A stretch of DNA of 64,000 nt. Origin: Cichorium intybus. Taxonomy: Eukaryota > Streptophyta > Magnoliopsida > Asterales > Asteraceae. The first letter of the stretch is position 1; each line of letters begins with the position of its first letter. The notes beneath the pieces were generated by a model. That model was not told where the DNA came from. It made no database searches and saw nothing but the letters and a program-made list of their open reading frames with translations. The position numbers and the translations under genes were made by a program. The DNA is taken from the NCBI GenBank assembly GCA_023525715.1, contig CM042010.1, positions 156,850,407-156,914,406 on the forward strand. The letters are read 5' to 3'. Shown here in pieces: positions 9,333-19,330 of this stretch.

Positions 9333-10256
9333 ATGTCAAGTGTCAATTCTCCTCCTTCTCCTCCTTCACCCATTTCTGAAAGCATCAAAATGCACCTGCT
9401 AAATATGGAAAGGCTGACTGGCCTCAACTGTAAAGAATGGCTTCGTAATTGGAGACTGGGTCTCGGTATTGCTGGCAAGCTACATCTCACCGAGTATCCG
9501 ATCCCAGTTCCACCGGAACAAGTCATCATAAAAGGTTCTTATGATGAATCCGAAGAGATTCGTGACCTCATGCTATCAACCATTAACCCCGAGTTCCGCA
9601 AGGATTTTGAATCCTTGGGGCCATATGAGTTGATGCAACTGGTGGAGGAAAGGTTCCAAAAACCAGTTGAAGAGGAACGAGTTAGAATCCTCAGAAGACT
9701 TGCAAAGTGCAAGCTAAAGGGAGGAAGTAGCATCAATTCGCATGTTCTTCAGATTGAAGGGTACATAGGCGAGTTATATAAACTTGGTCATCCCATGAGT
9801 CAGGAGGAGAGTGTTAACATCCTGCTCGCTTCACTGACAAATGAGTACGATCTGTTCATTCAGACGTATAGAAAGGAAGACCAGAAAAAGACCCTCATGG
9901 AAATGCGTCCACTGTTGACTTTATACGAGTCACTATTGGACAGGCATAGCTCCAATGGCTCAACTACTTCTGGATTAAGTCCAGTGAAGAGATGTAACAA
10001 GAAACGGTCGAGATCGACTGGACATGTCTCAAGCTGGGAATCCACTAAATCGGATACAGTCACGGAAAGATTGGAAGACGCTCCAAATCCTTTGAAAACT
10101 CAGGTATATCTAAAAACCTCAAAACTCCTATTCCAAGATTTCTTGATACATAATGTGATAGTCACATTTTGGTTGGTATACAGGGAATCGGGAAGGCACG
10201 GGACTCTGTCGCATAGGAGCACATTTGGATTGGATCTCCAGCTCGTGCAGTTTTGA
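9333..10256 (+). CDS. copia gag-like protein
   Basis: 307 codons from an ATG shortly after the 5' leader. Residues about 60-215 match the copia gag core (UBN2/Retrotran_gag family): RDLMLSTINPEFRKDFE, then AYELMQ-like PYELMQLVEERF, then KCKLKGGSSINSHVLQIEGY and LLASLTNEYDLFIQTY. Gag assembles the virus-like particle. The usual CCHC zinc knuckle is not visible; the frame ends in sequence that resembles the protease start of intact relatives but shifted. In the second copy of the family the same gag is broken by many changes. Gag is the only long frame left in this element, which may mean it is still under selection or merely that the insertion is young. Confidence 0.8.
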   Translation: MSSVNSPPSPPSPISESIKMHLLNMERLTGLNCKEWLRNWRLGLGIAGKLHLTEYPIPVPPEQVIIKGSYDESEEIRDLMLSTINPEFRKDFESLGPYELMQLVEERFQKPVEEERVRILRRLAKCKLKGGSSINSHVLQIEGYIGELYKLGHPMSQEESVNILLASLTNEYDLFIQTYRKEDQKKTLMEMRPLLTLYESLLDRHSSNGSTTSGLSPVKRCNKKRSRSTGHVSSWESTKSDTVTERLEDAPNPLKTQVYLKTSKLLFQDFLIHNVIVTFWLVYRESGRHGTLSHRSTFGLDLQLVQF

Positions 10257-10510
10257 AGTTTAGTTAGATATTAAATATTGTTATTAGTCTTTAGATACAT
10301 TTTTGACATTGTCTATTACATTGTTCAAGGATTTTATTTTTAATAAAATTGTCATATTTTCTTTTAACACCTGTTGTCTGAAATTATCCTTGAAATGTTA
10401 TTTGAATGTGTTGAATGTATGATTAGTAATAACTTGAATGTTGATACATCTAAAGTGTTTGGATTCAAGAATTGTGTCATTTATGATTGTTAATGTTACA
10501 AGAATCAATT

Positions 10511-10760
10511 CAACCACAGGTCCAGTTGGACAGGACCTTGGAATCATTTGACTTAGAGTCACTTGATGAATTGAGTTTTTAATGTGTCAAGAAATGAATC
10601 AACCAAAAGTCCAGTTGGACAGGACTTTGGAATCATCTGACTTGGAGTCAGGTGATGATTAATTTCTTTATAAAGCACATATGGCAAGAAATGAATCACC
10701 CAAAGACCCAGAGGATAGGATTTTGGAATCAGTTGACTTAAAGTCAAATGAAGATTGCAA
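10511..10760 (+). repeat. three imperfect tandem units from the pre-integrase region
   Basis: Units start near 10511, 10598 and 10695 (period about 87-97 bp); each has a TCCAG-TGGA-AGGA box, then TTGGAATCA and GACTTAGAGTCA-like boxes. Translated, GGAATCATTTGACTTAGAG gives the ESFDLE motif of the pre-integrase domain. The second copy has only two units (about 61427 and 61524). Confidence 0.6.
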
Positions 10761-11874
10761 GTCTTGAACAAAGTCATAATTTTACATAGATATGTAAAAG
10801 ACATTGAGATTAAGAGCAATGGACACATCAGTTGGTGTGTATTGCTAGAATCTTGATATAGAACACAATTGCTTGTACTTCACAATATTCATCATTCGGT
10901 ATGACGAATATGACATTGCTTATCGGGATAAGCGATTGAATTGAAACCTTGAACAGTTCAAGGACTTCAAAGGAAGTACAAGTTCCACAGAACCTGAGCG
11001 ATAACTGAGAAAAAGGTTTCACAGTTCATTAACTTCCAAGAACATTAATAGTTAAAATGTGTCTTAGGGAAGATAATTGAGCATTGGTCGAAACAGTTCG
11101 ATCATCGATGTATGAGATACATTGCCAATTAGTTTCCAATAAGATGAACACTATACCAGTCAGTCCATATAAACCATACTCCGACCACATCCTAGACTAA
11201 GTAGGTCTTGCAGACACTGCCTGAAATGTAAACCTGGGATTATCCCACTTGTACATAGAAAGTCCAGGGTCTTGTAGTGTTCATCTGAACCTCATGACCA
11301 GCTGAACTTGATCAGCATTGTCGTTTCATTAGCTATCCCACTGTAACTAAAGAGCTCTTTTAGAAAGAACTCATGGTCTAAGGAAACAGTGGGAGTTGGG
11401 ACAGTCCTAAATGAGTTTAGGATTAGCAATGAAAGAAGCTTTTAGTCATCACTAGGCTTGGAGCAGAAATCAGATTTCTGCTTTACAACTGACATAATCT
11501 CCTCTTAACCAGTAGTATTGATCACCATCATAAGTAGTTGTGATCGGGGTGACATACTGATTAATGGTAAAACACTGCAGTTCATACGGATTTGCAATCC
11601 GACTACTTGGAAGCATTGGTGAGCCCGGCTGCTGCCAAATAAGAGGACCTTAGGACGAGACACGGTCTGTGTGAAAATTTGATTGATTTTACACCTGGTC
11701 TAAAAACCAGTGGGAGTAACTGAATCATCAAAAGAAAGCAACATGGACATATACATACCTTCAGAGCATCTAGTTGAGTGAATCGATACTCAGAGTCAAG
11801 CAATTGATTCCAAGTAAAGCACTCTCAATAGAAGATGAAATCCGAGAGGATTCTGCATGACATAGTGTGAGTCG

Positions 11875-11908
11875 TTAGTGGAGCATGTGTGGTTTACCGG
11901 CACACTAA
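11875..11908 (+). other. conserved-core hairpin 3
   Basis: Arms TTAGTG/CACTAA around the shared core (here GCATGTGTGGTTTACCGG). Outer arms GCATG/CATGC extend it to 11855-11930. Confidence 0.55.
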
Positions 11909-12869
11909 TAGGGACACACATAGAGCATGCCATTACAAAGGTACATGGCCCCGGGTTTCGTCCCACGGGCATCTCACAAGAAAGGATATTCAGATTCTCA
12001 AAATATGCCAAAGGATTGGATTTTGAGAAAGGGCTGAAAGATTTCCATTAAAATGTCAGAAAGGTTTGGATTCTCAAAATGTGCCATAAGTCCTGGATTT
12101 TGTGAATAGCCTATAACCGTGTCAAAGCCAGTGGGAGTCGCCATTATCCACTATCCCTACATGTGGGATAAATAATGGTTCTAGGAAACGTCTCTTTTCA
12201 TTACGAAGTGTAATGACTTGGTGTTAAGAGACGGATCGCTATGAAAGCCTTAATAGAAATACGGCATACTCAGGTGGTTGTAAACGTCTATGAGATAGAT
12301 CCAGATTCTGCCAAGATGTTCTTGATGAGATTCAAGATGCATAGACTTAGGAAAAGTTTTTTTTGTCATTGCAAAGTGTGATGACTTGACATGAAAGAAA
12401 TAAAGAAGGTGCAACATACTCATGTAATTCACAGTCATCTATTGGAAAGATGAAGTCGCCAGCATAGACCTAGCCATTGTAAGCATGATCTTGATAAGAT
12501 TCAAGATGCACGAGAAAAGTCTCTGAAAGGAAAATAGTTTTTCGAAAATCATGACACAAAGGATTATAAATAATCCTTGGATTCCGAAAGGGTTTGGAAT
12601 AGGACTAGATCGGGTTCCATAAGTTTTGGATCAATCATAAAGTCATGAACATGTCCTGATAACTTAATGCTTAGGGCATAGTAAGTTGGATTCAGGACAT
12701 TGCCTGGCTGGGAATACTGGATGGATTGGTTGAACTAAAGTGAGAATTCATTAGGAAATGATTAGGGTGAAAATGATAGCATTAATTTGAAAGATTTTCA
12801 AAGTGGTAATTATTAACATCAGGACATGATGTTAATGGACTTCATGGTTACAAAGTCTCGTTGGTATCC

Positions 12870-12901
12870 TGATGGAGCGCGTGTGGTTCACCGGCACATC
12901 A
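12870..12901 (+). other. conserved-core hairpin 4
   Basis: Arms TGATG/CATCA around a core variant GCGTGTGGTTCACCGG. The outer stem is weaker than in the other three. Confidence 0.5.
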
Positions 12902-13994
12902 TAACACCTCGAAATAGTCTTAGGGTGCAGTCAAGTAGACTAAAGACCCCAGAACCATAGGAAGTCACAGTACACATTACCAGAATGGAGTTAGAAGAGA
13001 AATTGACACGATAACATATTGAGATGTTATCGGATGAGCATCCGATTAGATCATCTGCAATAATGTGTATAAGTATAAGATACTTTGCATACATAGGAAG
13101 AGTGTAAGGTTCATAATGACATAGCTGTAAAATTAGAATCGAAAGTTTAAAAGAAACTTTGAAACCGATAATAGTTTATGACAAGGTCCGACTTGGTGAT
13201 TACCTTGTGGAGACTTGGTAATAAGCAAGAGTAGCTGCCAGTCAGATCTTTATGTTTCGCTTTCGCATGTTTTACTTCCCGAATAATTTAATTATTCAAA
13301 GAGGTCCACAGTTGCTCATACTTTGGGAAGTAAGTATTGAATCAAGACTGTCATGAATTGGTTTGTAGACTGTCTAAGGAGTTAGACATAGCAATATGAT
13401 TGCTACAACATTCATGAGTACTTAGAAATAGAGATTTGAGTATTGGATAAACCCACGCTCAATAGATTGCTTCATGGATTATATCACAAGCAATATTGAG
13501 ACGATAATATCCTATGATCTTCAAGTAGAGAGATATGAGTTATAATTTACAAGGCAGTTGTTCATTGATAATACGAAAACGCATCGGTAACTCGATGTTA
13601 TAAAACGTGTTGTTGTGAATGATTTGACTGGTAAAAGATATAAGCATATGAGTCGAAACTTATTCGTTCCTTGACCCTGATGGGAAACAGATATCTATAG
13701 GCCTCTCGAGGATTTTGAAGTTGACTAAAGTGCTGGCCAGCCTGGACTAAATTGATGTGTTCAATTAGAAGTTCTAAAGTCATAAGCAGAATCGAAAATC
13801 GGGAAACAGAGTATCAGACAGAGATTGATCTAAATCCATGTCTCGTGTCTGAAAATATCATGTTGGACGAAGGATCATATGATCACTTATCTTTGGACAG
13901 AACTGACTAGGTCAGAGTTCGGCAACGGTTTCTAGGAAGCTACAGTTGCTAAATTAATTAGAGGTTAACTTGGTAATTTTAGTCATAGACTTAT

Positions 13995-14007
13995 CCAAGT
14001 GGGAGAC
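13995..14007 (+). other. polypurine tract of copia element
   Basis: CCAAGTGGGAGAC directly before the right LTR; typical of plant copia elements. Confidence 0.8.
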
Positions 14008-14785
14008 TGTTGGATTAGGTGTCTAAGCCATGACTAATAATTAGTATTTATCTAATTAATAGTAGCATAGTCTATTTGGGTTGCCCTCATAGTTGGAGGA
14101 TTGGCAGAAAGTCCGGTAGAGAGAAAGATTGATTTATTATGTGATTAATAAATCAATAGAAATTAAATAAATAGTTTATTAATATATTTAAGTGATAATA
14201 TATTAATTAGAAACTATAATAATTAATTAGAAATTTTTCTGGAATTAATTGGAATTAATTTGGCAGATAAATTGATTAATTAAGGTGCAGGGACTAAAAC
14301 TGTAATTATTCAATAGTTGAGTAAGTGACAGTTGAGTGAGTGAGAGTGGTGAACGAAATTATATATGGAAACATATATATTTTTCGATTTTGATAATGAG
14401 GATAAAAGGGTTTGAATTATTAAGATAAAGGCTTATCTTAATTTGAATTCAAAAAGGTTTATCTTTAAGGTTTATCTGATCACCATTTGGAGCCTATAAA
14501 TAGGGAGGCTCACCCTAACCCTAAAGCCACGATTTTGAAGCTCTCTAAGAAGGTATTTTCGGCCAACAACTCCAAGCTAGGGTGTGACTACATTTGAGGC
14601 AAGAGGTTTCTGTTGCTTTGCTTCCAAGATTCACTAAAGGTTGGTTTTTCTTGATCTTTGTTTTAGTTTAATTCTTTTTGGGCCTTTTAGGAATTGTTAT
14701 ATGTTTAACTAGAAGAAAAACTTAGATCTATATAGGTTGCATGTGAACTTAGGATTTTTAGTTCATAGTTGCAGAAAACCTTTCA
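14008..14785 (+). repeat. right LTR of copia element
   Basis: 778 bp, 13 bp longer than the left LTR because AAGGTTTATCTTT-type sequence is tandemly duplicated near 14454-14480. Otherwise almost identical. Confidence 0.92.
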
Positions 14786-14790
14786 GGTAC

Positions 14791-15225
14791 TGTGGTTGTA
14801 ATGGTTGTGAATGTTGCGGTTGAGAAATGGTTGCTTGCTGTCGTTGCGGTGGGTTGCCATCTCGGGTCGGCGCTCCTCAAGCCATCGTGGCGGAGATTGG
14901 TGGTTGTTTGTCCTTAAGGTGGAACTGAAGGCGGAGTGCATGATAGTATTGATGCGGGGGCTGAAACCGCACCACCACTAGCACTCGTGCTACCGAAGTG
15001 AAATTCCGACACTAGGGGTATAAATGGAATTCCCCCTGTTACCTCGCCCATAGGCTCATGGGTAACATCCTCTATAGTGACACTACTGGGACTCATTCTA
15101 TCTAGACGCCTACGCACACGATTCTTGTGCGCGGTTCGTTCGATTTCAGAGTCAAAAAGCAAGAGTGATGAATGCCCACCCCGACGGGTACGCATGCACC
15201 AATGCAAAACGCCCGTCAAAACCAA
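14791..15225 (-). pseudogene. Athila gag, N-terminal part (segment 1)
   Basis: Minus-strand frame following the primer-binding site of the host element. It contains FDSEIERTAHKNRVRRRLDRM, a basic N-terminal region of the kind found in Athila/Tat gag, then a Gly/Ser/Pro-rich stretch. A stop falls at 14914-14916, and the frame then meets the copia insertion at 14791. Together with 6881-7205 and 4323-4838 it forms one gag spread over 10.9 kb by two complete insertions. Confidence 0.6.
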
Positions 15226-15316
15226 AACAAAAAATACTTACTAACCTAAATATCAAAACTAAAACTAAAAATCAGAAAACACCTCCCTACAGATCGTCTT
15301 ATCCTAAGCGCACAAC

Positions 15317-15334
15317 TCCCTGGAAATGGCGCCA
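15317..15334 (-). other. degenerate primer-binding site, tRNA-Asp type
   Basis: Minus strand TGGCGCCATTTCCAGGGA, five bases from the LTR. It differs at three positions from the intact site of the related element at 30316-30333. Confidence 0.7.
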
Positions 15335-15339
15335 AAATT

Positions 15340-16308
15340 TGACACGCCTAAGTCGTTGTGCGGTCAAAAATAAGAAAATAAAACCTACACACACTAGTAC
15401 AGCGATAGTAAGGGTCGATCCACGGGAGTTTGGTGGTCAAGACAAGACGATAGCTTACCAACTGTAGTGTCACGCTACAGCCAGAGGGACTAACTTCCAC
15501 TTTCCCAAAACACACATAAATCTTAAATCCAAAATCAAAACCAAACATAAACTAAACGAAACTAAACCAAAGTCTAATCATAGATTACTTACTGAAATCA
15601 GAAACTATATTCAGAATCCAGAAACAATAACACAAACCAAAAGCATTCAAAAGCATCCAAAGACAATAAAAGGTAAAAAGTGCAATAAAACATGAACCGA
15701 ATGATTAACTGTATTAAACTCAAAACCAGAAGATCCAAAACATTCAAATACGAAATTAAAGAGCTTTAACCTACTGCTACTGGCTGTCACCCTCTAGAAA
15801 CACCAAGCTAAGAGCTAAAACAACTAAACTAATATTGAAAGTAAAGTGAAAACATAAAAATACCACAAAGGGTTGCTGGAATCTCGAAACTTGAGTCAAA
15901 GTCGTCGTAAGTCCACCTTAGGGTCTGATCTTCTCCTCCAAAATTCGACCTAAAAGCATCTATTTATACTTGTGGAAAATTAGAACCCGCGATGCGTAAG
16001 GCCTCTAGCCGCGTCCCGCGTAGAGCCTTATCCCCGTTTTTTCGTCATTTGAATTCTCTTCACCGCCTCAACTTTTGACGTGGCGCGTCGCACATGGCTT
16101 CATTCCCGCGGCACGCGTGTTCATTCGACTGAATTTGGCTTTATCCTCAAAACTTCTTCAATTGTCCGCATTTAGTCCCTGATTATAACATTTTTTGCAA
16201 ACAAGCACTAGTACAAAAAGTGAGAAATACCAATTTATATATGATATAATTTCATCAAGAATAGGGCCTAACAACGACTAAAATACTTGATATTACTAGG
16301 CGTTGTCA
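15340..16308 (-). repeat. 5' LTR of the older Athila-type host element
   Basis: 969 bp; in plus orientation it begins TGACACGCC and ends GGCGTTGTCA. It is related over much of its length to the 1110-bp LTRs at 24882 and 30339 (shared GGGTCGATCCAC-like, TATTTATACTTG and TACTTGATAT-ACTAGGCGTT pieces) but clearly diverged. It has a TATA box (TATAAATA on minus, 15961-15968) with CGCG-rich sequence upstream. The 3' LTR lies to the left of the window, so the target duplicate cannot be checked. Confidence 0.8.
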
Positions 16309-17024
16309 ACTATCTCTCACTACCTCTCACTTCTTAATTTAAAAACTATATTAAAAATAAAATAAAAACACAACAAATAATTTCATAAACTAAAACATAA
16401 AATACTTCTTCAAAATAAAATACTTCATTAAAAACCTAAAATACGATAAATTAAAACACAAAATACGTTAATTAAAATCCTAGATACGATATGCGTGAAA
16501 TCGAGGTACATTTTTCAAGACATTCCACGCATCCATATGCATGAAATCGCTGTCGTACATCGCCTGATACTCTTCCAACGATTGGGAAAGGATCTGCTCG
16601 TCGATGACCCCCTCGTGGCGGTTCGCCTTCATAACTTGTTCAAAGTTATACACTTTAAATGACAAATTCCTCCATTTGAAGCAAATATGATCTTTTCCAC
16701 AGCGTTTCCATTTCCCACACCAGCCATTTGAAAATGTGTGTGTATTGATGTATGTGTGAGAAATGTGTGTATTGATGTGTATTTGAAAAATGTGTGAGAT
16801 GTGAATATATATAGGGGTATTTGAAAATTTTAATTTTTTTTAATGGAACTAGCCGTTTGAAAACGGTCAAATATTAAATAAACAAACACGTCGCACGACG
16901 CCTGGAACTCGTGCGGGCTTCACAAAATGCGACGTCGCGTGGGGGGGGGGGGGGGGGCGGTGTTCACCGCGGGGCTCGTGGTCGTCGGCAAAGGCTCGGG
17001 CTAGGGCTAGCACACCGGATGGCC
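16309..17024 (-). mobile_element. PIF/Harbinger-like remnant with ORF1 fragment
   Basis: On the minus strand the right edge reads GGCCATCCGGTGTG directly after TAA, resembling a Harbinger terminus with a TWA target duplicate. It is followed by a GC-rich subterminal region with a 17-G homopolymer (16941-16957), a TATATATA box near 16806, and a broken ORF. The peptide at 16480-16665 (ILSQSLEEYQAMYDSDF, then AWNVLKNVPRF) resembles the C-terminal part of the Myb/trihelix-like ORF1 of Harbinger elements (a 'W-VLK--PKW' motif). The left terminus was not found; it may be lost near the LTR at 16308. Confidence 0.5.
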
Positions 17025-17027
17025 TTA

Positions 17028-17443
17028 GTTACCATCTTAACTTTATTGCTTATAATTATTAATACTAAAACTTCGGGTAATTTTCCTATGTAATAATAAT
17101 ATTTATGTATTAGAAAATTATGAATACGAAGTCGTAGCGTTACATATATTTTACATTTATCTTAATATTTAATTTGTTTACATCGAGGGTATGCATATTA
17201 TATGTATATTAATCAATTAATAATATTATTATCTGACCATATGGTGCAAGACCCTCCGGTGACTCCTATAAGAAAGAAACCCATGTAAGAGACTAAATAT
17301 TTTACAAAATGGATGTAAAAGGAATAAGGTGAGAAATGGAACCCAAACTGATATTATATAAGAAAAAAAATGGATGCTATAATTTAACAAATAACGTCAA
17401 TATGTACGATAATTAATAGTCTATACACGATCTTTTAAGAGTC
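17028..17443. other. no gene seen
   Basis: A/T-rich sequence without coding potential or clear repeat boundaries. Confidence 0.5.
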
Positions 17444-17602
17444 CATACTATTTATGTAAATGGGGTTTGGTGACAAATGGCGCATGTGGGTTAATCGGTG
17501 CTTGTGATCATCAAGAGTATCGTCATACTATTTATGTAAATGGGGTTTGGTGACAAATGGCGCATGTGGGTTAATCGGTGCTTGTGATCATCAAGAGTAT
17601 CG
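17444..17602 (+). repeat. 80-bp tandem duplication inside LINE
   Basis: Two virtually identical units (17444-17523, 17524-17602) of the reverse transcriptase stretch that reads MGFGDKWRMWVN-like in related LINEs. Identity implies the duplication is younger than the decay of the surrounding LINE. Confidence 0.85.
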
Positions 17603-19016
17603 GTGTTAGTTAATGGTGCTCCACGGCCGAGTTTGATATATCGAGAAGTGTACCACAAGGGGATCCCCTCTCTCATTTTCTTTTTATAATAGCTATGGAT
17701 GGCCTTAGTGTTGCACTCTCAACGGCCTGCGGTAAAGGAATATACAAAGGAATTAAAATTCTGAATAATGGCTCGTCTCTTTCTTATTTATTCTATGCGG
17801 ACGATGCACTATTTGTTGGCGAATGGTATCAATCCAATATGCAAAATCTTGCTAGAATACTTGGATGCTTCTATGAGGTATCCGACTTGAAAGTGAACTT
17901 CTCCAAATCCAAAGTTTATAGTACTTGTGTTCCATCGGGTGACATTGGAAGAAGTGCCAACATTCTTGGTTGTGAGGCGGGATCTATTCCATTCAAATAC
18001 CTTGGGGTTCCCGTGGGTGCCAACATGAACCTCAAGAAAAATTAGAAACCAATCATAGATCGGTTCAACTCAAAGTTGTCAACTTAGATGGCTAAATCAT
18101 TATCATTTGGCGGTAGAGTTATGTTTATTAAAGCGGTTCTCGATAATCTACCACCTATTACCTATCGTTATTTAAAGCTGGACGGTATCCTAGAACAACT
18201 TGAACGAATAAGGAGGAGGTTTCTATGGGGCGGGAACGATGATAATCGGAAGATTTGTTGGGTCTCATGGGACAAAGTTGTGGCATCCAAGGAAATGGGT
18301 GGGATCGGTGTGGGCTCGTTGAGATCCCTCAACATTGGTCTAAGCGTAAGGTGGTGGTAGAGATTAAGATGCTCACTGATGTCCCTTTGGAGGCAAATTG
18401 TTGTTGGGATTCATAACCTTGAACATAAGCCGCCAAATTAGTTGTTTAATAGAACTATCACGGGAGTTTGGAATAATATTGCAAGAACTGAAAAAGAGCT
18501 TATCAAAGAAAACGTCGATTATAATCAAATTTTCAAAAAGATGGATTGTTCAGATTATTGAAGGTGTGTACTAGTTGCAGATGGTCACTACACGGTGGGA
18601 ACTATGAGGGGTAAGCTTGATAATCGACATACGTACTCTCAAAACTGTGGAAACATGAAATGGGAGGTATACCAACGAAGGAGGCATTGACTCGGAGGGG
18701 TGTTAACCTACCCGCTACGGATTTTATTTTTTGCATTTTTGGGCCTGAAAATCGGGATCATGTTCTCGTGGGGTGTAGGCTTGCAAAAAGTGTATGGGAG
18801 AGCATATGACAGTGGTGCGAGGTTTGGTTGAATGGAACATCATCCGTAGAGGAGCTTTTGAACTCTGTTGCATGCATGGGGGAGATGTACGAAAAAACGG
18901 CGTATGTTGCTAATTATAGTATATGGCACATTATGAAGTATATGGAAGGCCCGCAATGAAAGAACATTCGGCCAAACTCAGACCTCCCCTCGGGATGTTG
19001 CGGACCAGATCATGAC
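17603..19016 (+). pseudogene. LINE reverse transcriptase / zf-RVT pseudogene
   Basis: Pieces in order: SVLVNGAP-like, GDPLSHFLF-like (shifted), then an open stretch at 17695-18045 with YLFYADDALFVGEW (catalytic Asp pair) and FSKSKV, then SFGGRVMFIKAVL and RRFLWGG (18088-18360), then zf-RVT-like fragments such as WHIMKYMEG and NERTFGQ near 18920-18980. A stop at 18043-18045 and several frameshifts break it. In life this protein primes reverse transcription at a nick. It stops at the Harbinger target site. Confidence 0.75.
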
Positions 19017-19330
19017 TAAGGCTTGGGGGAGTGGCCTCGCCATCCCCCTCGCCTTCTCCCTCGCTCAGCATCGCCAAGCCACACCGCCGGTCTTCGCCCT
19101 CGCTCTCGCTATCGGTTCCTCGCCATTTCTCCAGCGAGCTCGCCAAACCTTTGGCAACGGTCATGTGACCGTTGAACGGTCACAAATACAAAAAAAAAAA
19201 TTTAATTTAAAAAAATCCAATTATTCTCCTATATAAACCAAACCCTCAAATCATTTTTACCACACAACTTCAATATCAAACCCCTTCTACAATTTATATC
19301 CTCTTTCCCCCAATTTTAATTTCTAAAATT

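Larger units (their letters stand above)
10257..13994 (+). pseudogene. pol-derived region without reading frames
   Basis: Scattered pieces resemble copia pol in order: gag-pre-integrase (LESFDLES-like, 10540-10760), integrase (FIIRYDEYD-like and FKDFKG near 10890-10970; CCATATAAACCATACTCCGACCAC near 11165) and the integrase-end FV-R-QSD-like stretch near 11580. No frame longer than about 100 codons exists. The second copy (61245-64000) aligns along the same region and is equally non-coding, so the loss predates both copies. Two conserved-core hairpins (11875, 12870) lie here. Confidence 0.6.
7206..14785 (+). mobile_element. Ty1/copia element, gag-only non-autonomous, TSD GGTAC
   Basis: 7580 bp with two nearly identical LTRs (7206-7970 and 14008-14785), 5-bp duplicates GGTAC at 7201-7205 and 14786-14790, a primer-binding site TGGTATCAGAGC complementary to initiator tRNA-Met one base after the left LTR, and a polypurine tract CCAAGTGGGAGAC before the right LTR. 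It has a 1.35 kb structured leader, an open gag (9333-10256) and a 3.7 kb region clearly derived from pol but without long frames. The LTRs differ by four substitutions that I found plus one 13-bp tandem duplication, so insertion is recent. It sits in the gag of an older Athila-type element. Confidence 0.92.

Noticed and set aside
16911..17093. Gly-rich 60-codon ORF
   Set aside because: Produced by a 17-G homopolymer in a Harbinger-like terminus.
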